From Corynebacterium atrinae (GTDB lineage Bacteria > Actinomycetota > Actinomycetes > Mycobacteriales > Mycobacteriaceae), in NCBI RefSeq assembly GCF_030408455.1, contig NZ_CP046977.1:1426001-1490000 (forward strand): a stretch of DNA of 64,000 nucleotides, read 5' to 3'. Below are positions 31,070-39,096 of the stretch, one piece after another (position 1 is the stretch's first letter; every line of letters starts with the position of its first letter). A program made the position numbers and the translations under genes. Below the pieces are notes generated by a model that saw only the letters and a list, made by a program, of their open reading frames with translations, made no database searches and had not been told where the DNA came from.

Positions 31070-31795
31070 GTGACTGAGAATCGGGCAATCGCGTTTCTAG
31101 CTGCTTTCAATGCTATTGAGACCCACCTGCGAGAGGTGCTGGACGCCAAGAAATCCGACAGCTTCCGGTGGATGGTGGACCAGGCGAAGCGGCAACACCT
31201 GGTATCGGAGCAACAGGCGAACGACCTCAAGGAGTTTGCGGAGCTGCGCAATGCGATTAGTCACGGCCAGTACACCGATGACTTTCGGCCCATCGCGGAG
31301 CCGTTGCCAGAGACCGTCTCAGCGATTGAGCGCATTCGGGATGTGCTGCGGGATCCGCCGACTGCGCTGGGAGTCCTCGGCCACCATGAGGTCCAGGTTT
31401 TCGCTCCGGGCGATGACATCCGGCAGGTGCTGCGCGTGGTGCGGGCGACGACGATCAGCCAGTTCCCGATCTACGAGCAGCAGCGTTACGTTGATTTGTT
31501 GACCACGAACACAATCGCCCGGTGGGTGGCGGCGGACTTGGACGACAACGAACATCTCGACGCGCGCACGGTCGCGGAGGTTCTGCGTTTTGCTGAAGGT
31601 AGTGATCGAGCGGTATTTCTCCCCCGGTCGGTCACAGCGCAGGAGGCTTGCGACGCCCTGACCACTCCGACGAAGGACGGTACGCTCCCTCGCGCTGCGC
31701 TGATCACCGAACATGGGAAGGCTCATCAGCGCCCCTTACGCATCATTGGTGGCGCTGACCTCGCGTTATTACTGGATGCGGCGAATGGGGAATAG
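31070..31795 (+). CDS. HEPN-CBS fusion protein, possible regulated RNase
   Basis: 241 residues. The N-terminal 90 or so are helical with the HEPN RNase motif RNAISH (residues 60-65, RNxxxH) in AELRNAISHGQYTDD. The rest looks like a pair of CBS domains, about 97-150 and 185-237, ending FLPRSV...RIIGGADLALLLDA. CBS pairs bind adenine nucleotides, so the simplest reading is a nucleotide-controlled HEPN nuclease or a dead regulator. There is no antitoxin-like gene on its 3' side; the nearest partner is the divergent helicase. GTG 31070 has no ribosome binding site. Confidence 0.7.
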   Translation: MTENRAIAFLAAFNAIETHLREVLDAKKSDSFRWMVDQAKRQHLVSEQQANDLKEFAELRNAISHGQYTDDFRPIAEPLPETVSAIERIRDVLRDPPTALGVLGHHEVQVFAPGDDIRQVLRVVRATTISQFPIYEQQRYVDLLTTNTIARWVAADLDDNEHLDARTVAEVLRFAEGSDRAVFLPRSVTAQEACDALTTPTKDGTLPRAALITEHGKAHQRPLRIIGGADLALLLDAANGE

Positions 31796-31833
31796 ATCAG
31801 AAGAACAGTTGTTGACATGACATATAGATCAGA
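31792..31833. repeat. Direct repeat ATAGATCAGA before the flavin monooxygenase pair
   Basis: ATAGATCAGA occurs at 31792-31801 and 31824-31833, starts 32 bases apart. One copy is on the HEPN-CBS stop codon and the other is just before AAGGAG. A TTGACA (31812-31817) lies between them. Three turns of DNA between copies would suit a dimeric regulator, but chance is possible. Confidence 0.35.
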
Positions 31834-31847
31834 CTAAGGAGCATGAC

Positions 31848-32975
31848 ATGCAATTCGGCATCTTCAGCATCGGTGACGTCACCGCCGACCCCACCAATGG
31901 CACTAAGCCCACCGAGGGTGAGCGCATCGAGGCCATGACCCAAATCGCCCTCAAGGCCGAGGAAGTCGGGCTCGACGTTTTCGCCACCGGCGAACACCAC
32001 AACCCGCCCTTCGTGCCGTCCTCCCCGACGACGCACCTGGCCTACATCGCTGCGCAGACCAAGAACCTGCTGCTGTCTACCTCCACGACGCTGATCACCA
32101 CCAACGACCCGGTCAAGATCGCCGAGGACTACGCCTTCCTCCAGCACCTGGCCGGCGGGCGCGTCGACCTCATGATGGGCCGTGGCAACACCGGCCCGGT
32201 CTACCCCTGGTTTGGCAAGGACATTCGGCAGGGCATCCCACTGGCCGTGGAAAACTACCACCTCCTGCGCCGCCTGTGGCGCGAGCCAGTAGTCAACTGG
32301 CAGGGCCAGTTCCGCACCCCGCTCCAGGGCTACACCTCCACCCCGGCCCCGCTCGACGGCGTGCCTCCGTTCGTCTGGCACGGCTCGATCCGCTCCACGG
32401 AGATCGCCGAACAGGCCGCTTTCTACGGCGACGGCTTCTTCCACAACAACATCTTCTGGAACAAAGAGCACACCGCCAAGATGGTGAACCTGTACCGCCG
32501 CCGCTTTGAGCACTACGGCCACGGCCAGGCGGACCAGGCTATCGTTGGCCTCGGCGGCCAGATCTTCATCGGCGACACCGAAGCAGACGCCAAGAAGAAG
32601 TTCCGACCCTATTTCGATAACGCCCCGGTGTACGGCCATGGCCCGTCCCTCGAGGAGTTCGAAGCCATGACCCCGTTAACCGTCGGTACCGCCGAGCAGG
32701 TCATCGACCGCACCATGCAGTTCGCCGATTGGGTGGGCGACTACCAGCGCCAGCTGTTCCTCGTCGACCATGCCGGACTGCCCCTGGAGATGGTCCTGGA
32801 GCAGATTGAACTCCTTGGCACCGAGGTTGTTCCGGAGCTGCGCCGCCGCATGGAGACCCGCCGCCCCGAGCATGTCCCGTCCAACCCCCCGACCCACGCC
32901 TCGCTGAAGGCCAATCCAGATTCCCCCCACTTTAAGGTCCGCCCGGTGGAGGACTCTGCAGAAGAGGAAGCATAA
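31848..32975 (+). CDS. LLM class flavin-dependent oxidoreductase, CE1758 family
   Basis: 375 residues, luciferase-like TIM barrel monooxygenase. Typical pattern: MQFGIFSIGDVT at the start, FATGEHHNPPF, STSTTLITTNDPVK, GRVDLMMGRGNTGPVYPWFG and an unusual charged C-terminus. With its partner next door it forms the family pair known from Corynebacterium efficiens (CE1758/CE1759), in which a monooxygenase depends on a dedicated FMN reductase. The substrate is unknown. AAGGAG lies six bases before the ATG. It ends TAATG, overlapping the next start by one base. Confidence 0.9.
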   Translation: MQFGIFSIGDVTADPTNGTKPTEGERIEAMTQIALKAEEVGLDVFATGEHHNPPFVPSSPTTHLAYIAAQTKNLLLSTSTTLITTNDPVKIAEDYAFLQHLAGGRVDLMMGRGNTGPVYPWFGKDIRQGIPLAVENYHLLRRLWREPVVNWQGQFRTPLQGYTSTPAPLDGVPPFVWHGSIRSTEIAEQAAFYGDGFFHNNIFWNKEHTAKMVNLYRRRFEHYGHGQADQAIVGLGGQIFIGDTEADAKKKFRPYFDNAPVYGHGPSLEEFEAMTPLTVGTAEQVIDRTMQFADWVGDYQRQLFLVDHAGLPLEMVLEQIELLGTEVVPELRRRMETRRPEHVPSNPPTHASLKANPDSPHFKVRPVEDSAEEEA

Positions 32976-33610
32976 TGCGCACGCTCTCCGTCATCACCGC
33001 TGGCTTATCGACGCCGTCGTCGACCCGCCAAGTCGCCGACTCCATCTCCGCGGCGGTCACCGCCGCGGTCTCCGCCCGCGGAGAATCGCTCAACGTCGAG
33101 GTCATAGAGCTGCGCGACCTGGTCAACGACCTGGGCAAGTCCTTGAGCACCGGCATATCCACCCCGGAGCTCGACGAGGTCAAGACCAAGGTCTCCGCCT
33201 CCGACGGGCTCGTGGTAGTCACCCCGGTGTTTAAGGCCAGCTATTCCGGCTTTTTCAAGACCTTCTTCGACGTGCTCGACCAGGATTCCCTCAATGGCAT
33301 GCCTGTCATCATCGCGGCTACCGCCGGCTCCTCCCGCCACCAGTTGGTGCTGGACTACGCGCTTAGACCTCTGATGACCTACATGAGAGCCTTCGTCGTG
33401 CCGACCGGCGTGTTCGTCGCTACCGACGACTTCGGCTCGGAAGAAGGCCAGGGTCTAGACTCCCGCATTAGCCGCGCCGCCGGGGAACTCGCCGACCAGA
33501 TCGTCAACACCGCCAGCGTCGGTGGAGTGACCGCCCGCCGCACCGGCGTCTCGCCCGACGAGAACGTGCCCAGCTTCGCTTCCCTGCTCAAGGGGCACGA
33601 CGGCGTCTAG
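32975..33610 (+). CDS. NAD(P)H-dependent FMN reductase, CE1759 family
   Basis: 211 residues, flavodoxin-like FMN reductase. Visible: ITAGLSTPSSTRQVADSI (phosphate-binding start of the flavodoxin fold), VVVTPVFKASYSGFFKTFFD and IIAATAGSSRHQLVLDYALRPL. Supplies reduced flavin to the preceding LLM monooxygenase. One-base stop-start overlap (TAATG) indicates coupled translation and equal amounts. A 26-base gap then leads to sdaA. Confidence 0.92.
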   Translation: MRTLSVITAGLSTPSSTRQVADSISAAVTAAVSARGESLNVEVIELRDLVNDLGKSLSTGISTPELDEVKTKVSASDGLVVVTPVFKASYSGFFKTFFDVLDQDSLNGMPVIIAATAGSSRHQLVLDYALRPLMTYMRAFVVPTGVFVATDDFGSEEGQGLDSRISRAAGELADQIVNTASVGGVTARRTGVSPDENVPSFASLLKGHDGV

Positions 33611-33623
33611 CCTCTGCTGTTTG

Positions 33624-33629
33624 TAAGCT
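33624..33629 (+). promoter_or_regulatory. -10 box for sdaA, leaderless start
   Basis: TAAGCT is followed by seven bases and the ATG at 33637. The intervening AGGA could instead serve as a weak ribosome site. Confidence 0.35.
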
Positions 33630-33636
33630 AGGACAC

Positions 33637-34992
33637 ATGACGCTCAGTGTCGTGGATCTGTTCAGCATCGGTATTGGCCCCTCCTCCTCCCACACGGTCG
33701 GCCCCATGCGGGCCGCCGTCGCCTGGGTGGAGGAACAAGGCGGCCTCCCCGATCACGTGGACATCATTCTCTACGGCTCCCTGGCCGCCACCGGCGCTGG
33801 TCATGGCACCGACCGGGCCGTCCTACTCGGACTGGCAGGCTGGACACCCACGACTGTTCCGGCTGATGTGGAGCCTCCGCTCGGCACCGCCATTCCTGCC
33901 GCGGGCCGGATCAATGAGTCAAGCACCTACCAGTTGAGCTTCGACCCCGTCCCCGTCGGCGAGCACCCCAACTGCCTCTCCTTCAACGGCGACCGGTACT
34001 TCTCCGTCGGCGGCGGCTTCATTCTTTCCCAAGCCGAGTTCGACGCCCGCGCCTTCACCGCCCTGCCATCCGGTGCGGCCACCGCAGCCCCAGACGCCAG
34101 CGACATACCCTTCCCCTTTTCGAGCGGCGCCGAGCTGCTCGCCCACTGCGCCCGGGAGAACCTCTCCATTGCCCAACTTATGGAACGCAATGAGACGGCA
34201 CTACGTCCCTGCGGAAGCATGAATGACCACCTAGACAACGTGTGGATGATCATGCGCCAATGCGTCACCGCCGGGATCTCCACGCCAGGAATGCTGCCCG
34301 GCGGCCTCGGCGTCGTGCGGCGCGCCCCGGGCCTCTACGCCCAACTGCTCGACCAAACCGACGGACATTACGGCGGCGGCCTTGGCGCCATCGAATGGGT
34401 CAACCTCTACGCCCTCGCGGTCAACGAGGAAAACGCTGCGGGCGGGCGCATAGTTACGGCCCCCACCAACGGGGCCGCCGGTATCATCCCCGCGGTGATG
34501 CACTACGCGCGCGACTTCCTCGGCGAATTCACCGCCACGCAGGCCCGCGAGTTTCTCCTCGTTGCCGGGGCGATCGGGATCATCATCAAGGAAAACGCCT
34601 CCATCTCGGGCGCGGAGGTGGGTTGCCAAGGTGAGGTCGGTTCGGCGTCGGCGATGGCGGCGGCCGGACTCTGCGCCATCCTTGGCGGATCAGCCGCTCA
34701 AATCGAAAACGCCGCCGAGATCGCCCTCGAACACAACCTCGGTCTGACGTGCGACCCCGTCGGCGGACTGGTGCAGATCCCCTGCATCGAACGCAATGCC
34801 ATCGGCGCGGTCAAGTCCATCAACGCCGCTCGCTTGGCCCGACTGGGCAATGGCACCAACCGGGTCACCTTGGACGAGGTCGTGGCCACCATGGCGGAGA
34901 CTGGCCGCGACATGATGACCAAATACAAAGAAACGTCCACGGGCGGCCTCGCAGTAACACTCGGCCTGCCCGTGAACATCACGGAGTGCTAG
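33637..34992 (+). CDS. sdaA: L-serine ammonia-lyase (iron-sulfur)
   Basis: Deaminates L-serine to pyruvate. 451 residues, single-chain form with beta domain first: [14 protein letters not shown] at about residues 14-27, then the alpha domain with [30 protein letters not shown], and [16 protein letters not shown]. Cysteines in C-terminal segments (CQGEVG, TCDPV, IPCIERN) are likely ligands of the oxygen-sensitive 4Fe-4S cluster. Its TAG stop shares the CTAG with the hisS stop. No transporter is adjacent. Confidence 0.96.
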   Translation: MTLSVVDLFSIGIGPSSSHTVGPMRAAVAWVEEQGGLPDHVDIILYGSLAATGAGHGTDRAVLLGLAGWTPTTVPADVEPPLGTAIPAAGRINESSTYQLSFDPVPVGEHPNCLSFNGDRYFSVGGGFILSQAEFDARAFTALPSGAATAAPDASDIPFPFSSGAELLAHCARENLSIAQLMERNETALRPCGSMNDHLDNVWMIMRQCVTAGISTPGMLPGGLGVVRRAPGLYAQLLDQTDGHYGGGLGAIEWVNLYALAVNEENAAGGRIVTAPTNGAAGIIPAVMHYARDFLGEFTATQAREFLLVAGAIGIIIKENASISGAEVGCQGEVGSASAMAAAGLCAILGGSAAQIENAAEIALEHNLGLTCDPVGGLVQIPCIERNAIGAVKSINAARLARLGNGTNRVTLDEVVATMAETGRDMMTKYKETSTGGLAVTLGLPVNITEC

Positions 34993-36275
34993 CTCAAACG
35001 GCGAGCGATTTCCTCGACGGCCCCTTCCAGAGAAATGCCGTCTTGGGCGTGCGCGCCGAGATCCTTGAGTTGGACCTCCCCGGCGGCAAGCTCGGATTCA
35101 CCGAGCACAAGGGCGAAGCGAGCTCCGGCCCGGTCCGCGCCCTTCATGGCCCCCTTGAGTCCACGGTCACCATAGGCCATGTCGGCGGAAATTCCGGCGG
35201 CACGCAGCTGGTTGATCAGCACCGCCATCCGCTGCTTAGCTTCCGCTCCTAGCGCCACGCCGTAGACATCGACACGGCGCTGGGAACCTTCCACCTCAAT
35301 GCCTTCGGCCGCCAATGCCAGGATCGCGCGATCAACGCCGAGGCCGTAGCCAATGCCGGACAGGTCCTGGCCACCCAGCTGCGCCATGAGGCCGTCGTAG
35401 CGCCCGCCGCCGCCGATTCCGGACTGCGCACCGAGGCCATCGTGGACGAACTCGAAACATGTCTTTGTGTAGTAGTCCAGCCCGCGGACCATGCGCGGGT
35501 TGATGACATAGGGCACCGCCATGTCGTCGAGCAGGCCCGTGACCACCTCGAAGTGCTCGCGCGACTCCTTCGAAAGGTGGTCGAGCATAAGGGGAGCATC
35601 GGCGGTCATCTCCTGGACCTCCGCGCGCTTATCATCAAGCACCCGCAAGGGGTTGATCTCCGCGCGGTGGCGAGTCTCCTCATCCAGCGGCAGCGTGTAC
35701 AGGAATTCCTGCAGCTTCTGGCGGTAGGCCGGGCGGCAGGTGCTATCGCCCAGGCTGGTCAGCTCCAGGCGGAATTCCCGCAGTCCGAGGGCACGGAAGG
35801 AACGATCAGCCAGGGCTACGACCTCGGCGTCGAGGGCGGGGTCATCGATACCAATCGCTTCGACACCGACCTGCTGCAATTGGCGGTAGCGTCCGGCCTG
35901 GGGGCGCTCATAACGGAAGAACGGTCCCGCGTAGTTCAGTTTGACGGGCAGCTGGCCGCGATCGAGATTGTGCTCGATGACCGCGCGCATGACACCCGCG
36001 GTGCCCTCCGGACGGAGAGTGACGGAACGCTCGCCGCGGTCGGCAAAGGAGTACATCTCCTTGCTCACCACATCGGTGGACTCGCCAACACCGCGCGCGA
36101 ACAGCGCAGTGTCCTCGAAGATCGGCAGCTCAATGTGCTGGAAACCCGCCAGGTGCGCCTGGTGCACGAGGGTATCGCGCACGAATTGGAACACCGGGGA
36201 TGCCGGAGGAACATAGTCCGGAACGCCCTTCGGCGCGGACAGGGCCTGGAACTTAGCTGCCTTTTTCTCGCTCAC
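34989..36275 (-). CDS. hisS: Histidyl-tRNA synthetase
   Basis: 428 residues, class II. Motif 1 region [19 protein letters not shown], motif 2 [18 protein letters not shown]...[18 protein letters not shown], the His-specific [16 protein letters not shown] ([10 protein letters not shown] here), and a C-terminal anticodon domain. Located next to the metallo-hydrolase gene on the same strand, an order also remembered from mycobacteria (rel, ppi, glyoxalase-like, hisS). GTG start at 36275 without a clear ribosome site. Confidence 0.97.
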   Translation of the reverse strand: MSEKKAAKFQALSAPKGVPDYVPPASPVFQFVRDTLVHQAHLAGFQHIELPIFEDTALFARGVGESTDVVSKEMYSFADRGERSVTLRPEGTAGVMRAVIEHNLDRGQLPVKLNYAGPFFRYERPQAGRYRQLQQVGVEAIGIDDPALDAEVVALADRSFRALGLREFRLELTSLGDSTCRPAYRQKLQEFLYTLPLDEETRHRAEINPLRVLDDKRAEVQEMTADAPLMLDHLSKESREHFEVVTGLLDDMAVPYVINPRMVRGLDYYTKTCFEFVHDGLGAQSGIGGGGRYDGLMAQLGGQDLSGIGYGLGVDRAILALAAEGIEVEGSQRRVDVYGVALGAEAKQRMAVLINQLRAAGISADMAYGDRGLKGAMKGADRAGARFALVLGESELAAGEVQLKDLGAHAQDGISLEGAVEEIARRLS

Positions 36276-36296
36276 GAGGTTTAAGAGTACCTGCCG

Positions 36297-36935
36297 CTAC
36301 CCGATACCACGGAGGAAGGGGTTGCTCGTGCGCTCCGCGCGCATCGACGTCAACGGACCATGCCCCGGCAGCAGCTGCAGCCGATCCGCCAACCCCCACA
36401 CCGGCCCGGCAAGGCTCGCGTCCATCGCCGCTGGATCCGAATGCGGCAGGTCGGTACGCCCAATGGAACCCTGAAACAGGACATCCCCGGTGAAGGCAAA
36501 GGCGTCAGCCACGATGAGCACGCTGCCGGGCGAATGCCCGGGAGCGTGCAGAACCTGCGTATCGACGCCCGCGAGGGTCAACGTCTGCCCGTCCCGCAGC
36601 ATCCGCAAGTCGGCGATGGGGGTCATATGCGCGGCGTCGAAAAGCACCTGTGACTGCGGTGACACCCCTTCACCCGCCTCCAACATGAAGGCATCCTCCG
36701 AATGGATATAAACGGGAACGGTGAAGCGTTTGGCCAGATCACCCGCATCGCGGGTGTGATCGATGTGTCCGTGGGTGAGCACGATGGCCTCGAGGTCCAC
36801 CCCATGCTCCTCGAGCAGATCAATGACCCGGTCATGGGTGTGCATGCCCGGGTCAATGACCACGGCGGACGTCTCGTCCGCAAGGAGGTAAGTATTGGTC
36901 TGGTAGGGACCACCGGCGAATCCGAGAAGCTGCAT
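36297..36935 (-). CDS. Metallo-beta-lactamase fold hydrolase, glyoxalase II-like
   Basis: 212 residues. Metal motif THGHIDH gives His55, His57, Asp59 and His60; further ligands are in HAPGHSPGSV and the Asp of FTGDVLFQGSIGRTDLP. C-terminal LLPGHGPLTSMRAERTSNPF is typical of this small glyoxalase II-related group, which is often called a hydroxyacylglutathione hydrolase but in actinobacteria acts on other thioesters. It lies 22 bases before hisS and probably shares its transcript. Confidence 0.88.
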   Translation of the reverse strand: MQLLGFAGGPYQTNTYLLADETSAVVIDPGMHTHDRVIDLLEEHGVDLEAIVLTHGHIDHTRDAGDLAKRFTVPVYIHSEDAFMLEAGEGVSPQSQVLFDAAHMTPIADLRMLRDGQTLTLAGVDTQVLHAPGHSPGSVLIVADAFAFTGDVLFQGSIGRTDLPHSDPAAMDASLAGPVWGLADRLQLLPGHGPLTSMRAERTSNPFLRGIG

Positions 36936-36953
36936 GCTCCCGGATTCTAGTGC

Positions 36954-37451
36954 TTAGGCCAGAGCGGCGACAGCGGCGTCGTAATCCGGCTCATCGGTGA
37001 TTTCATCGACGAGCTGGGTGTAGATGACGTTGCCATTCTCATCTGCGATGATGACGGCGCGGGCCAGCAAGCCCTTAAGCGGCGAACCCTCCAGCGTCAG
37101 ACCAAAGTCCTCGCCAAAAGAGGAACGGAAGGCGGAAGCGGTGACGACATTGTCGATACCTTCGGCGGCACAGAAACGGCCGTGCGCGAAAGGCAAATCC
37201 TGCGACACCCCAAGCACGACGGTGTTGTCCAGGGACGCCGCGAGCTTGTTGAACTCGCGGACCGACTGCGCACACACGCCGGTATCAATCGACGGGAAGA
37301 TATTGAGAACAAGGCGCTTTCCCGCAAAATCACCATTGGTGACTTCGTTAAGGGAGGAGCCGACCAGATCGAAAGCAGGCAGCTGATCGCCGACCTGCGG
37401 GAGGTTGCCGGATGTCGAGGTCTCAGAGTTTTGGAAAGTTACGTTAGCCAT
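36954..37451 (-). CDS. tpx: Thiol peroxidase (Tpx, atypical 2-Cys peroxiredoxin)
   Basis: Reduces peroxides using thioredoxin. 165 residues, the usual size. Peroxidatic Cys60 in [14 protein letters not shown], with Thr57, and resolving Cys94 in HGRFCAAEG. The ATG at 37451 is chosen over the upstream in-frame start at 37487 because it gives the family length, and TACTCT lies six bases upstream. Divergent from the cyclophilin gene. Confidence 0.95.
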   Translation of the reverse strand: MANVTFQNSETSTSGNLPQVGDQLPAFDLVGSSLNEVTNGDFAGKRLVLNIFPSIDTGVCAQSVREFNKLAASLDNTVVLGVSQDLPFAHGRFCAAEGIDNVVTASAFRSSFGEDFGLTLEGSPLKGLLARAVIIADENGNVIYTQLVDEITDEPDYDAAVAALA

Positions 37452-37457
37452 GCCACA

Positions 37458-37463
37458 AGAGTA
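37458..37463 (-). promoter_or_regulatory. -10 box for tpx, leaderless start
   Basis: TACTCT on the minus strand ends six bases before the ATG at 37451, and no ribosome binding site is visible. Confidence 0.4.
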
Positions 37464-37545
37464 GAGGTGTTCTGGGTCTCGTGCCACGGGCGCTAGACTG
37501 ACGCCTCAAGACCTTTTCGTCGACCAACCAGAGGAAGTTTCTACG

Positions 37546-38391
37546 GTGACTAATCAGAATCGCGGCGAGGAAGCCCTCGCCAAGCTCGACCGCGAAATCA
37601 AATCGCGTGACCGCGCTGAAAAATCCAAGCCTCTTAAAGTAAGCCTGGCGGCAGCCGCCGTCATCCTCGCCCTGGTTGGTGGCATTTGGTACCTAGCCAC
37701 CCAAAGCGACGATGAAGAGGTCACCGCCTCCGAGTCCACCGCCCCTACCACCGCCGAGGCTCCCGAAATGGAACCCCTCGCCATGGTGCGCACCACTCCC
37801 CTGGCGGACACCGTGACCTGCGCCTACGAACCAGCCGGTGATGCCTCTCGCGAGGTGAGCACCCCCGCGACCGAGAACGTCCCCGCCACGGGCACCGTCA
37901 ACATCACCTTGGCCACCAACAAGGGCGACATCGGCATGGAACTCGACCGCACCGTCTCCCCGTGCACCGTGAACGCCGTCGAGCACCTCGTTGAACAGGG
38001 CTACTACAACGACACCGTCTGCCACCGCCTCACCACCTCCGGCATCCACGTCCTCCAGTGCGGCGATCCCTCCGGCACCGGCGCTGGTGGCCCCGGCTTC
38101 CAATTCGCCAACGAATACCCCACCGACGAAGTCGACGGCGCAGCCACCTCCCCGGTGATCTACCCCCGCGGCTCCATCGCCATGGCCAACGCCGGCGCCG
38201 GAACCAACGGCTCTCAGTTCTTCCTTAACTACCTCGACTCCCCACTGGCCCCCGACTACACCTACTTCGGCCAGATCTCCGAAAGCGGCCTCAAGGTTCT
38301 CGACGACATCGCCGGAGTCGGCGTCGCCAATGGTGCAGCTGACGGAGCCCCCGCAGAGGAAGTTCGCATCACCTCCGCCAACGTCGGATAG
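37546..38391 (+). CDS. Membrane-anchored cyclophilin-type peptidyl-prolyl isomerase
   Basis: 281 residues. N-terminal Lys/Arg-rich cytosolic part, one membrane segment at about 31-50 (VSLAAAAVILALVGGIWYLA), a Ser/Thr/Glu-rich linker, then a cyclophilin domain from about 117. The catalytic pattern is divergent: NTVCHRL-type 'NDTVCHRLTTSGIHVLQCG' with GTGAGGPGFQFANEYP, 'GSIAMANAGAGTNGSQFF' and the conserved QFF and NG. It helps fold exported proteins at the outer face of the membrane. GAGGAAG lies about eight bases before the GTG. Confidence 0.9.
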   Translation: MTNQNRGEEALAKLDREIKSRDRAEKSKPLKVSLAAAAVILALVGGIWYLATQSDDEEVTASESTAPTTAEAPEMEPLAMVRTTPLADTVTCAYEPAGDASREVSTPATENVPATGTVNITLATNKGDIGMELDRTVSPCTVNAVEHLVEQGYYNDTVCHRLTTSGIHVLQCGDPSGTGAGGPGFQFANEYPTDEVDGAATSPVIYPRGSIAMANAGAGTNGSQFFLNYLDSPLAPDYTYFGQISESGLKVLDDIAGVGVANGAADGAPAEEVRITSANVG

Positions 38392-38478
38392 TTGTCCCGG
38401 CAAAAACATAAGCGATTACCCCCGCAATGGTGTAACCAATCTTTCTCGATATCGAGTTATGAAGGGTTTTTTGTAGCA

Positions 38479-38506
38479 CAGGTCACAGCAGAAGGGCTGT
38501 GACCTG
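38479..38506. repeat. 11-bp perfect inverted repeat (CAGGTCACAGC)
   Basis: Arms 38479-38489 and 38496-38506 are exact reverse complements with loop AGAAGG. No T run follows on either strand, so it is not a typical terminator. It lies 40 bases upstream of the -35 box of the next gene, and GTCACAG/CTGTGAC half-sites recall CRP-like operators, though the centre is wrong for GlxR. Confidence 0.6.
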
Positions 38507-38545
38507 CATATACCCACAGCCAATCCAATGGTTGATATCAAACTG

Positions 38546-38574
38546 TTGCAAACTTGCAGGTGGCACGTTAAAGT
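38546..38574 (+). promoter_or_regulatory. Promoter of the small secreted protein gene
   Basis: TTGCAA (38546-38551) and TAAAGT (38569-38574) are separated by exactly 17 bases. Start near 38581 gives a leader of about 33 bases with AAGGA (38602-38606) seven bases before the ATG. Confidence 0.6.
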
Positions 38575-38613
38575 TCAACCGTCCGAGTACTACCTTTCCC
38601 GAAGGAAAAATTC

Positions 38614-38919
38614 ATGAAGCTTACTTCTCGCAAGGCCCTGGTTGCCGCTGCTACCGCCCTCGCCCTGACCACCTCCGGCATGTCCGCTCCGGCCTTCGCC
38701 GCGAGTGACTCATCCCTTCCCGCCCTCTCTTCAAACTCGAAGGAGACGACCGGTGGCGATGACACGACCGGTGGCGATGACACGACTGGTGGCGAGACCA
38801 ATGGCTCTTCTTTCGACAAGGCTAGTGCCGATCAGTGGAAGGCCTGGATCGGCCTCTTCACCGCCATCATCGGCGCCCTGTCTGCTGGCTTCGCCTTCGT
38901 GCAGAAGTTCATCAAGTAG
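38614..38919 (+). CDS. Small secreted protein with TTGGDD repeats and C-terminal amphipathic helix
   Basis: 101 residues. A clear Sec signal peptide ends about residue 29 (SAPAFA/ASD). A Ser-rich linker follows, then an acidic repeat TTGGDD TTGGDD TTGGE at about 46-61, then SFDKASADQWKAWIG and a hydrophobic helix 77-96 with terminal lysines. I do not recognise the family. The small size, tail helix and acidic repeat recall corynebacterial surface or pore-like peptides, but PorA/PorH lack signal peptides, so this is only a guess. It has its own promoter and terminator, so it is an independent gene. Confidence 0.75.
   Translation: MKLTSRKALVAAATALALTTSGMSAPAFAASDSSLPALSSNSKETTGGDDTTGGDDTTGGETNGSSFDKASADQWKAWIGLFTAIIGALSAGFAFVQKFIK
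38746..38796 (+). repeat. 18-bp tandem repeat inside the small secreted protein gene
   Basis: The unit ACGACCGGTGGCGATGAC is present at 38746-38763 and 38764-38781, and in a shortened, slightly altered form at 38782-38796. Each unit encodes six residues, so copy number changes keep the frame and could vary the length of the acidic linker between strains. Confidence 0.85.
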
Positions 38920-38952
38920 TCACGCAGTAGCAGTAGCTACCAGCTAAGCTTC

Positions 38953-38984
38953 AGCCGCCTCCCCATTCGGGGAGGCGGCTTTTT
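38953..38984 (+). terminator. Strong rho-independent terminator
   Basis: A 12-bp perfect stem (38953-38964 and 38969-38980, AGCCGCCTCCCC/GGGGAGGCGGCT) with a four-base loop is followed by TTTT. It ends the small secreted protein transcript and insulates the next HNH gene. Confidence 0.92.
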
Positions 38985-39033
38985 GCATGTGTGCACACCC
39001 ACGCAATCCTTCGAAAGTTTTTTCGCCCAATCA

Positions 39034-39062
39034 TTGCGCACATCGACTATGTGTTCTATCAT
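39034..39062 (+). promoter_or_regulatory. Promoter of HNH copy 2
   Basis: TTGCGC (39034-39039), 17 bases, then TATCAT (39057-39062). This is the same spacing and nearly the same hexamers as HNH copy 1. A start near 39069 gives a leader of about 28 bases before ATG 39097, with GGGAGGGGG as ribosome site. Confidence 0.6.
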
Positions 39063-39069
39063 TAGAACA
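39052..39069. repeat. Inverted repeat TGTTCTA-N4-TAGAACA at the HNH copy 2 -10 box
   Basis: Seven-base arms at 39052-39058 and 39063-39069 flank TCAT. The same TGTTCTA/TAGAACA arms occur inside the longer repeat of HNH copy 1, also centred on the -10. Confidence 0.7.
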
Positions 39070-39096
39070 TCAGAACGATTTTTGGGAGGGGGAATC

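Larger units (their letters stand above)
38392..38613. other. Intergenic region before the small secreted protein
   Basis: 222 bases, AT-richer than its neighbours. It contains a perfect 12-base palindrome CTCGATATCGAG (38445-38456), an 11-bp stem with a six-base loop (38479-38506) and a good sigma-A promoter (38546-38574). There is no open reading frame of note. It may be the site of control of the small secreted protein; the palindrome is next to a T run (38466-38472) and might also end the cyclophilin transcript. Confidence 0.5.

Noticed and set aside
31070..31795. Classical HEPN-MNT toxin-antitoxin module
   Set aside because: No nucleotidyltransferase (MNT) gene is adjacent; the fused partner domains are CBS-like.
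38479..38506. GlxR (CRP-like) binding site
   Set aside because: The half-site centre differs from TGTGA-N6-TCACA; GTGAC/GTCAC are in the stem arms in the reverse orientation.
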